Below are positions 1-5,283 of a stretch of 17,439 nt of DNA, in pieces. This DNA comes from Oscillospiraceae bacterium UBA1230 (GTDB taxonomy: Bacteria; Bacillota; Clostridia; Oscillospirales; Oscillospiraceae), in contig DBWU01000069.1 in the NCBI GenBank assembly GCA_002309395.1, positions 6,260-23,698 of the forward strand, given 5' to 3'. The notes beneath the pieces are model-generated. The model did not search any database and had not been told where the DNA came from. It saw nothing but the letters and a program-made list of their open reading frames with translations. Within the stretch, counting starts at the first letter, position 1. Each line of letters starts with the position of its first letter. A program made the translations under genes and the position numbers.

Positions 1-1389
1 TGGTACTGCGACGATTGCGGCCATATCAACGTGAGCCGTCAGGATCCCACGCGCTGTGAAGCGTGCGGCTGTGAGCGCCTGACCCGGGAAGAGGACGTGC
101 TGGATACGTGGTTCAGCTCGGCGCTGTGGCCGTTTTCCACCATGGGTTGGCCGGATCGAAATGCGGAGGATCTGGGGTATTGGTACCCCACCACCGTACT
201 GGTCACAGGTTACGATATTATCTTCTTCTGGGTGGCGCGCATGATCTTCTCCGGCATGGAGCACATGAAGCGCGAGCCGTTCGGGACGGTGTTTATCCAC
301 GGTCTGGTGCGGGATGACAAGGGGCGCAAGATGTCCAAATCACTGGGCAACGGCATCGATCCGCTGGAGATGGCGGAGCAGTTCGGCGCCGATGCGTTGC
401 GTTTCAACCTCATCACCGGCAACAGTCCCGGCAACGATATGCGCTTTTACGTGGAAAAGTGCGAGGCCATGCGGAATTTTGCCAATAAGATCTGGAACGC
501 CTCACGCTTTGTGATGATGAATCTCACCATCGACAAGGTGTGCCTGCCGGAGAAGCTGGAGCGTGAGGATAAGTGGATCCTCAGCAAGCTCAATACGCTG
601 ATCCGTGAAGTAACGGATAATATGGACGCCTTCGAGCTGGGCGTTGCGTCGGCAAAGATCTATGATTTCATCTGGGACACCTACTGCGACTGGTACATCG
701 AGCTGACGAAATCCCGCTTAAACGGCGAGGATCACGAGGCGCGGCTCGCCGCTGAAAACGTGCTTTGCTACGTGTTGCTGCGACTTCTGGAGCTGCTGCA
801 TCCCTTCATGCCCTTCATCACGGAGGAGATCTGGCAGGCGCTGCCCCATGAGGGCGATTTCCTGATTTGCGCCAAGTGGCCGGAATACAGCGAGTCGCTG
901 TGCTTCCCGGAGGATGAGGTCGCCATGGAGGCGGTGAAAGACGCCATCAGCGCCGTGCGCGGACGCCGCGCGGAGATGAACGTGCCGCCGGGAAAGAAGG
1001 CGCAGATCATCATTGCCACGGAGCAGGGGAATATCTACCGCGAGGGCGGTCACTTTATCGCCCGTATGGCATACGCCTCGGAAGTGACCGTAACGGATGC
1101 GCCTCCGGCGGAGCTGGACGGCATGGTCACAGTCGTGACCCACGGCGCTAACCTCTATATGCCTCTGAAAGAGCTGGTGGATCTGGATAAGGAGCGGGAA
1201 CGGATCGCGAAAGAGCTGGAAAAGGCGCGAGAGAATCTGAACCGCTTGGCGGCAAAGCTTGCCAACGAATCCTTCGTATCCAGAGCGCCGGAAGCGGTAG
1301 TGAACGCGGAGCGTGAGAAACTGGAAAAGGCGAAAATCCTCATTGAGAAGCTGGAGGAATCCGCCGCCGCTATGGGGGGACTTGCGTAA
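1..1389 (+). CDS. valS: Valine--tRNA ligase, C-terminal part (5' end outside window)
   Basis: This enzyme charges tRNA-Val with valine in the cytoplasm. The reading frame is open from base 1 (WYCDDCGHIN...), so the gene begins upstream and the HIGH motif is missing. About 462 codons are visible, roughly half of a typical ~880-residue enzyme. Cysteine pairs (CDDC near the window start, CEAC shortly after) match the metal-binding insertion region. DVLDTWFSSALWPFSTMGWP is the conserved block before the catalytic core closes, and KMSKS is at 328-342, followed by LGNGIDP. Next come the anticodon-binding helical domain and a C-terminal Lys/Glu-rich coiled coil (from about base 1165), the tRNA-binding arm typical of ValRS. 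The gene ends in TAA and is followed by a terminator at 1445-1481. No upstream control region, such as a T-box, can be judged from this window. Confidence 0.97.
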   Translation, partial: WYCDDCGHINVSRQDPTRCEACGCERLTREEDVLDTWFSSALWPFSTMGWPDRNAEDLGYWYPTTVLVTGYDIIFFWVARMIFSGMEHMKREPFGTVFIHGLVRDDKGRKMSKSLGNGIDPLEMAEQFGADALRFNLITGNSPGNDMRFYVEKCEAMRNFANKIWNASRFVMMNLTIDKVCLPEKLEREDKWILSKLNTLIREVTDNMDAFELGVASAKIYDFIWDTYCDWYIELTKSRLNGEDHEARLAAENVLCYVLLRLLELLHPFMPFITEEIWQALPHEGDFLICAKWPEYSESLCFPEDEVAMEAVKDAISAVRGRRAEMNVPPGKKAQIIIATEQGNIYREGGHFIARMAYASEVTVTDAPPAELDGMVTVVTHGANLYMPLKELVDLDKERERIAKELEKARENLNRLAAKLANESFVSRAPEAVVNAEREKLEKAKILIEKLEESAAAMGGLA

Positions 1390-1402
1390 TTTTTTCCTGC
1401 CG

Positions 1403-1447
1403 GAGCGACTGCTTTTGACAAAATTAAAAGGCGTTTTACGGTATAAT
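1403..1447 (+). promoter_or_regulatory. spoIIA operon promoter with putative Spo0A box over the -35
   Basis: A consensus -35 TTGACA (1415-1420) and a consensus -10 TATAAT (1442-1447) are separated by 21 bp, which is too long for ordinary sigma-A use. TTTGACAAA at 1414-1422 is, read on the other strand, TTTGTCAAA, an exact match to the 0A-box consensus TTTGTCRAA. A degenerate second copy (core GAC at 1407-1409) lies exactly 10 bp upstream, the phasing of tandem 0A boxes. In B. subtilis the spoIIG and spoIIE promoters are sigma-A promoters with 22- and 21-bp spacers activated by Spo0A~P at 0A boxes over the -35, and this site has the same architecture. No convincing sigma-H promoter was found. 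The predicted transcript start is near 1454. Confidence 0.65.
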
Positions 1448-1481
1448 CACCGCAGATCACGGATCTGCGGTGATTTTTTTT
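1445..1481 (+). terminator. Intrinsic terminator of valS
   Basis: The left arm at 1445-1458 (AATCACCGCAGATC) pairs perfectly over 14 bp with the right arm at 1462-1475, across a 3-nt loop (ACG). Eight T's follow at 1474-1481. The left arm begins inside the -10 hexamer of the spoIIA promoter. Read-through from valS would therefore form the whole hairpin, while a transcript starting near 1454 would keep only about 5 bp of the stem. Confidence 0.9.
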
Positions 1482-1499
1482 ACAAAGGAGGCATAAGAA

Positions 1500-1805
1500 A
1501 TGGAGATAAGATCATCCTGCCGGGACCGGCTGATGACAACGCAATTACAGGGCGAATTGGATCACCACGGTGCAAAAGGTCTGCTGGAACAGCTTGAACG
1601 GGAAATCGACGCGTGTCTGCCGCGGCAGTTGGTGCTGGATTTTTCCGCCGTCAGCTTTATGGACAGCTCCGGCATTGCGGTGGTGGTGCGCGCCCGACGG
1701 CGAATGGATACGCTGGGCGGAACCGTCACGCTGAAAAACGTTCCGCCCCAGCCGCGCAAAGTGTTTGAAGCATCGGGTGTTACCCGATTGGTAAAAATGA
1801 GTTAA
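1500..1805 (+). CDS. spoIIAA: Anti-sigma F factor antagonist (STAS domain)
   Basis: SpoIIAA is the anti-anti-sigma factor of the forespore switch. When dephosphorylated by SpoIIE it binds SpoIIAB and releases sigma F; SpoIIAB inactivates it by phosphorylation. The 101-residue product is a single STAS domain of about the usual length (B. subtilis 117). It carries GELDHH near residue 18 and MDSSGIAV, with Ser56 aligning to the phosphorylated Ser58 of B. subtilis. The ATG is set by AAAGGAGG (1484-1491) at 8 nt. It is the first gene of spoIIAA-spoIIAB-sigF. Its stop codon overlaps the ribosome binding site of spoIIAB. Other STAS antagonists look similar, but the two following genes make this identification firm. 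Confidence 0.95.
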   Translation: MEIRSSCRDRLMTTQLQGELDHHGAKGLLEQLEREIDACLPRQLVLDFSAVSFMDSSGIAVVVRARRRMDTLGGTVTLKNVPPQPRKVFEASGVTRLVKMS

Positions 1806-1816
1806 GGAGGAGTACC

Positions 1817-2263
1817 ATGAAACGCACGGAGAACTACGTTAAGATCGAATTTATGAGCCGCAGTGCCAACGAGGGGTTTGCCCGCCTTGCCGCCGCCGGC
1901 TTTGCCGCCCAGCTTGATCCCACGCTGGACGAGCTGGGCGACATCAAAACGGCGGTCAGCGAAGCGGTGACCAACGCCATTGTCCACGCCTACCCCGATG
2001 AGCTGGGGCGCATTATGCTCAAGCTGCGCCTGAGTGCCGGCAATACGCTGGAGCTGACGGTTCGCGACTGGGGGCGAGGAATGGAGGACGTGGAGCAGGC
2101 GCTGGAGCCGCTGTTTACCACCGGCGGCGCCGAGCGAAGCGGTATGGGCTTTACCATTATGGAGAGCTTTATGGATCATCTGCGCGTGAAATCTGCGCCG
2201 GGCAAAGGAACGACGGTGGTCATGCGGAAACGGATCGCAACGCGTCTTGCTTCCGGCAAATGA
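1817..2263 (+). CDS. spoIIAB: Anti-sigma F factor / serine kinase
   Basis: SpoIIAB holds sigma F inactive in the predivisional cell and phosphorylates SpoIIAA. The 148-residue product is a GHKL-type ATPase. The N box is EAVTNAIVHAY, with Glu49 and Asn53 aligning to B. subtilis Glu46 and Asn50. The G1 box is RDWGRGM around residues 83-89. The ATP-lid and G2 region contains PLFTTGG and ERSGMGFTIMESFMD. FAR23 aligns with Arg20 of B. subtilis, a contact residue for both partners. The start follows AAGGAGGAG closely. The ORF ends in an ATGA overlap with sigF, which suits translational coupling of the inhibitor to its target. The sequence follows B. subtilis SpoIIAB almost throughout. Confidence 0.97.
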   Translation: MKRTENYVKIEFMSRSANEGFARLAAAGFAAQLDPTLDELGDIKTAVSEAVTNAIVHAYPDELGRIMLKLRLSAGNTLELTVRDWGRGMEDVEQALEPLFTTGGAERSGMGFTIMESFMDHLRVKSAPGKGTTVVMRKRIATRLASGK

Positions 2264-2961
2264 ATCAGGCGGCGCTTTTGGAACGGGCACAGCAGGGCGA
2301 TGATGAGGCGTGTCGGATCGTACTGGAGGAAAACACCGGACTTATTTGGGCGGTGGTGCGCCGCTATCACGGGTGCGGCGTGGAAACAGACGACCTGTAT
2401 CAGCTCGGCTGCATCGGATTTATAAAGGCTGTAAAGGGGTTTAGCTTTACATATGGGACTCAGTTTTCCACCTACGCCGTGCCCAAGATCGCCGGAGAGA
2501 TCCGTCGCTATCTGCGTGACAGCGGAACGGTCAAGGTAGGGAGGACCACCAGAGAACGGGGACAAAAGCTCTCGCAGCTCCGGGCATCGTTGCGGCAGGA
2601 GCTGGGCAGAGAGCCGCAGCTTTCGGAGCTGGCGGAACACAGCGGTTTTGCCCCGGACGAGATCGCCCAGATCGAACTTGCCAACCTGCCGCCGGAATCC
2701 CTTCAGCAGGAGACGGCGGACGGCATGCTGCTGGAATCGCTGCTGGGCACAGAGGCACCCGAGGAGGCACTTGTGGAAAAAATCGCGCTCCGGCAGGCTG
2801 TGAACAGCTTGCCGGAGCGCGAAAAATGGACGATCCTCCTGCGTTTTTTCAAAGGTTTGACCCAACAGCAGGCGGCACGGGTGGTGGGGGTATCTCAAGT
2901 GCAGATCTCCCGCTTGGAGCGGAAGGGATTACAGCATCTGCGGCAGTATATGGAGCCGTAG
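2260..2961 (+). CDS. sigF: RNA polymerase sporulation sigma factor F
   Basis: Sigma F is the first forespore-specific sigma factor; it directs early forespore genes after asymmetric division. The 233-residue product has sigma-70 region 2 (about residues 25-95, with DDLYQLGCIGFIKAVKGF and FSTYAVPKIAGEIRRYLRD), region 3 (about 97-160) and region 4 (about 180-230, ending in the helix-turn-helix QQQAARVVGVSQVQISRLER). It is about 20 residues shorter than B. subtilis sigma F, mostly at the N-terminus. Sigma G is very similar, and the assignment to F rests on the two genes upstream. The ATG overlaps the spoIIAB stop and has no Shine-Dalgarno sequence in front of it, so translation probably depends on coupling. 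Codons from about 197 on lie opposite the end of the convergent gene at 2849-3718. No terminator was found after it. Confidence 0.95.
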   Translation: MNQAALLERAQQGDDEACRIVLEENTGLIWAVVRRYHGCGVETDDLYQLGCIGFIKAVKGFSFTYGTQFSTYAVPKIAGEIRRYLRDSGTVKVGRTTRERGQKLSQLRASLRQELGREPQLSELAEHSGFAPDEIAQIELANLPPESLQQETADGMLLESLLGTEAPEEALVEKIALRQAVNSLPEREKWTILLRFFKGLTQQQAARVVGVSQVQISRLERKGLQHLRQYMEP

Positions 2962-3718
2962 CGCGCCGTTCAAACTCATCCGGCAAAAACTCGGTCATGG
3001 TGCCGCGATACCGTTTCGGCATATGGGTATTTTGACAGCGCGGATTAAAGCGGCTTTGGATGGCGATGTGTTCATAAAAGCATTTCCAGAGCCTGCGGTA
3101 CTGTACCTCCTCCTCGCCCGGAAGCGCAAGGTGAAGCTGATCTACCGGGAAAATCCGGGACCGCCCCTTATCGTAGAGCAACAGCTCCCGGTGCGTTCTG
3201 TCATAGAGAAAGAAGGTTTCGTTGGCGTAGCGGTTGCAGAAATGACTGCGTAGAAGCGGAAGAACACGGTTCTTCGGCTCTATTTCGCCGCCCAGCACGC
3301 CGCTGTACTCCGAAAAACGGACGAATCCGCGCAGTTTTTCCAGCTCCCCGTTTAGATGCCGAACGGCCTTGAGAAGCGGATAGTAAACGGGATCGGACTG
3401 GTTTTTCAAAAAGGCGGCGCCTTCTGCGTATAACTTGCGAATAAAACGGTACAGGCAAAGCTCTTTATCCTCCATACAGGTCAAAAAAGCTCTCTGGAGC
3501 AGGCGGTCCGCCGCTTCGCTCCGGCGCAGGATACTGCGCCGCACCCGCCGTGCGTGGGACGGGGAGGTAATGATACTGCGTACGGGATAGAGGGAAAAAC
3601 ATTCCTCATCGCCATAGAAGGCGATGGGGAATTCTTTATTGAGATAGCTCTCGTAGATACAGCAGAGGAAGCCGTCATAACTGCCGTCATACTGATATAC
3701 CGTGTCTTCCCATGCCAT
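2849..3718 (-). CDS. TIGR03915-type putative DNA metabolism/repair protein, radical SAM partner
   Basis: This 289-residue protein resembles the family that nearly always sits beside the TIGR03916 radical SAM protein and that in some bacteria is fused to a uracil-DNA glycosylase-like domain. Its biochemical role is unknown. The N-terminus YQYDGSYDGFLCCIYESY and the downstream blocks GGEIEPKNRVLPLL, HFCNRYANETFFLYDR and HMPKRYRGTMTEFLPDEF look like the family core. The last ~40 residues (Ala/Pro-rich, with IPPPPVPP) lie beyond that core and are encoded antisense to sigF. I chose the ATG at 3718, which has GGGGTGA just upstream. A GTG at 3727 would overlap the stop of the radical SAM gene (GTGA) and add three residues. 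It is the last gene of the LexA-controlled operon. Confidence 0.8.
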   Translation of the reverse strand: MAWEDTVYQYDGSYDGFLCCIYESYLNKEFPIAFYGDEECFSLYPVRSIITSPSHARRVRRSILRRSEAADRLLQRAFLTCMEDKELCLYRFIRKLYAEGAAFLKNQSDPVYYPLLKAVRHLNGELEKLRGFVRFSEYSGVLGGEIEPKNRVLPLLRSHFCNRYANETFFLYDRTHRELLLYDKGRSRIFPVDQLHLALPGEEEVQYRRLWKCFYEHIAIQSRFNPRCQNTHMPKRYRGTMTEFLPDEFERRATAPYTAADAVIPSAPSGRSALEIPPPPVPPAVGSNL

Positions 3719-3723
3719 TGCGC

Positions 3724-4989
3724 TCACCCCGCGTCGAATAAGGAAATCTGTTGTGCCTGCTCCGGCGGCAGTTCACCCCGTTCGATCTGAACGAGCTGTG
3801 GAAGCAGGGTAGACGCGGAAAACCGCAGTCCGTCCCGACTTTTGCCGCAGCAGAGGATAAAAAATTGCGCCCTTTTCAGCACGATGCCCATCTTTTTAAG
3901 ATCGGCAAAGGAAAGGTGGCTGACACGCCGTGCCGAAACGATGCGCCGGGCGCCGGTGACGCCAATGCCGGGTACGCGCAAAAGCATTTCGTAGTCCGCC
4001 GTCATGACCTCCACCGGGAAATACTCCATGTGCCGGAGTGCCCAGTTGCACTTGGGATCCAGCAGGGGATCGAAGTCGGGTTGCTGTTCATCCAGCAGCT
4101 CCTCGGCGCGAAAGCCGTAAAAACGCAACAGCCAGTCCGCCTGATAGAGCCGGTGCTCCCGCAGGAGCGGCGGCTTCGTATCCCGTGACGGAAGCAGCGC
4201 GTGCTCCGTCACCGGCACGTAGGCGGAAAAGAACACGCGCTTGAGACGGTACCGTTCATAGAGCGATTCCGTCAGGTGCAGGATATGCCGGTCGCTGTCG
4301 CCGGTGGCGCCCACGATCATCTGCGTGCTTTGCCCGGCAGGCGCAAACCGCGGCGCGTGGCGGTATTTTACCAGTTCCGCCTTGCTCTCGGCATGGCGCT
4401 CCCGGATCTGGAGCATGGGGCGGAATATATCGGCGCGGTGTTTCTCCGGCGCCAAAAGGCGCAAGCCGGCTTCCGACGGCAGTTCAACGTTGACGCTCAA
4501 CCGATCCGCCAAAAGCCCCAGCTGATAGATCAGCTCCGGCGACGTGCCGGGGATCGCCTTGGCGTGGATATAGCCGTTAAAGCGATATTCCTCCCGCAGG
4601 AGGCGCAGGGCGCGGATCATCTGCTCGGTGGTGTAGTCCGGATCGCGCAACACGCCGGAGGAGAGGAACAACCCCTCGATATAGTTGCGCCGGTAAAAGC
4701 CAATGGTCAGCTCGGCGAGCTCACGCGGCGTAAAACTGGCGCGGCGCGTGTCGTTGGAGCGGCGATTGACGCAGTACTTGCAATCGTATATACAGGCGTT
4801 GCTCATCAGCACCTTCAGCAGCGTAACGCACCGTCCGTCGGCGGAAAAGCTGTGGCAGCATCCGGCGATAGAAGAAGAGGTGTTGCCGATCATGCCGGCG
4901 CGAAAGCCGCGCCGTGCGCCGCTGGAGGTACACGCCGCATCGTATTTGGCGGCGTCCGACAGGATCGCCAGTTTGTCCAGCAGATCCAT
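3724..4989 (-). CDS. Putative DNA modification/repair radical SAM protein (TIGR03916 type)
   Basis: This 421-residue radical SAM protein binds a 4Fe-4S cluster through Cys66, Cys70 and Cys73 in CIYDCKYC (CX3CX2C). Further cysteines (Cys20, Cys44, Cys45, Cys54) precede the motif. The C-terminal LLRVPGIGVTGARRIVSARR is a helix-hairpin-helix, which points to DNA binding. The family is defined by its link to a TIGR03915 gene, here immediately downstream, and to uracil-DNA glycosylase-like proteins. The substrate is unknown. The frame stays open well upstream, but MDLLDKLAILSDAAKYDAAC gives the usual family start and length. The start lies 11 bp after the stop of the small gene at 5001-5117 and has only a weak ribosome binding site, so coupling is likely. 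The LexA-controlled promoter supports a DNA-damage role. Confidence 0.9.
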   Translation of the reverse strand: MDLLDKLAILSDAAKYDAACTSSGARRGFRAGMIGNTSSSIAGCCHSFSADGRCVTLLKVLMSNACIYDCKYCVNRRSNDTRRASFTPRELAELTIGFYRRNYIEGLFLSSGVLRDPDYTTEQMIRALRLLREEYRFNGYIHAKAIPGTSPELIYQLGLLADRLSVNVELPSEAGLRLLAPEKHRADIFRPMLQIRERHAESKAELVKYRHAPRFAPAGQSTQMIVGATGDSDRHILHLTESLYERYRLKRVFFSAYVPVTEHALLPSRDTKPPLLREHRLYQADWLLRFYGFRAEELLDEQQPDFDPLLDPKCNWALRHMEYFPVEVMTADYEMLLRVPGIGVTGARRIVSARRVSHLSFADLKKMGIVLKRAQFFILCCGKSRDGLRFSASTLLPQLVQIERGELPPEQAQQISLFDAG

Positions 4990-5000
4990 ATGCCGCTCTG

Positions 5001-5117
5001 TCAGGCGGTGCGGCGACGGGAGCGCCGCGGCGTATCGATCTGATCGATCAGGCGCATGAGATGCACGGTGATAGAAGCGGCGCCCAGCATCACGATGATA
5101 TAACCGAGTGTTGTCAT
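5001..5117 (-). CDS. SOS-operon small single-pass membrane protein (38 residues)
   Basis: I do not recognise a family. The start is well supported: AAGGAGGT lies about 8 nt before the ATG and the gene directly follows a consensus promoter. Residues 3-21 (TLGYIIVMLGAASITVHLM) form one hydrophobic segment. A short linker and a strongly basic tail, PRRSRRR, follow, predicting an outside N-terminus and a cytoplasmic C-terminus. It leads the operon with the radical SAM gene 11 bp downstream and is transcribed from the LexA-operated promoter. Small membrane peptides under LexA control elsewhere include division inhibitors (Caulobacter SidA, Bacillus YneA) and the TisB toxin. That parallel is by size, topology and regulation only, not by sequence. 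A longer upstream reading of the same frame would run through the promoter and is unlikely. Confidence 0.75.
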   Translation of the reverse strand: MTTLGYIIVMLGAASITVHLMRLIDQIDTPRRSRRRTA

Positions 5118-5121
5118 AAGG

Positions 5122-5129
5122 TTGACCTC
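5122..5129 (-). promoter_or_regulatory. Ribosome binding site of the small membrane gene
   Basis: On the minus strand AAGGAGGT stands about 8 nt before the ATG at 5117. This is the strongest evidence that the short ORF is translated and starts there rather than farther upstream. Confidence 0.8.
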
Positions 5130-5154
5130 CTTGCGAAACGTTTGTTCTATCCGC

Positions 5155-5183
5155 ATTATAAATCGAACATCTGTTCTTGTCAA
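5155..5183 (-). promoter_or_regulatory. Consensus sigma-A promoter of the SOS operon
   Basis: Read on the minus strand, TTGACA (5183-5178) and TATAAT (5160-5155) are both perfect and are spaced 17 bp. The start of transcription should be near 5148, giving a leader of about 30 nt. A LexA box occupies almost the whole spacer, so the promoter should be strong when LexA is cleaved and shut otherwise. Confidence 0.9.
5164..5177. promoter_or_regulatory. LexA (SOS/Cheo) box 1
   Basis: CGAACATCTGTTCT contains the palindrome GAAC-N4-GTTC. On the minus strand it matches 13 of 14 positions of the Gram-positive LexA consensus CGAACRNRYGTTYG. It lies between the -35 and -10 of the minus-strand promoter. 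Confidence 0.9.
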
Positions 5184-5191
5184 CAGCAAAT

Positions 5192-5205
5192 CGAACAAAT
5201 TTTCG
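5192..5205. promoter_or_regulatory. LexA (SOS/Cheo) box 2
   Basis: CGAACAAATTTTCG matches 13 of 14 positions of the consensus CGAACRNRYGTTYG; the first G of the second half-site is T. It starts 28 bp from box 1. It is 8 bp upstream of the minus-strand -35 and 18 bp upstream of the pcrA -35, so it could tighten repression of the SOS operon or also influence pcrA. Confidence 0.75.
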
Positions 5206-5223
5206 ATTTTTTTCTTTTGGAGG

Positions 5224-5252
5224 TTGACCGCAGGGCGGAAGTGTATTAAAAT
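5224..5252 (+). promoter_or_regulatory. pcrA promoter
   Basis: TTGACC (5224-5229), a 17-bp spacer and TAAAAT (5247-5252) make a good sigma-A promoter with a start near 5259, about 25 nt before the ATG. Neither LexA box overlaps it, so pcrA may be expressed constitutively even though the divergent operon is damage-controlled. Confidence 0.75.
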
Positions 5253-5283
5253 GAGGAGCAGAATCAAGACAGAGAGGCAACCT

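Noticed and set aside
1390..1460. A sigma-H promoter (AGGAnnT ... GAAT) for spoIIA
   Set aside because: AAAAGG at 1426-1431 is a partial -35 match, but no GAAT-like -10 stands at the right distance, whereas perfect sigma-A hexamers are present.
2980..3025. A terminator for sigF formed by TGCCG ... CGGCA
   Set aside because: The stem is only 5 bp around a large loop, has no T run, and lies within coding sequence of the opposite gene.
4201..5043. A 280-codon plus-strand open frame opposite the radical SAM gene
   Set aside because: It has no ribosome binding site or family resemblance, and the minus strand carries a clear radical SAM protein; codon bias explains the open frame.
5134..5147. CGAAACGTTTGTTC as a third LexA box
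   Set aside because: The half-sites are spaced 5 rather than 4 bases apart and the first lacks the GAAC core; the AAACGTTT palindrome is probably incidental.
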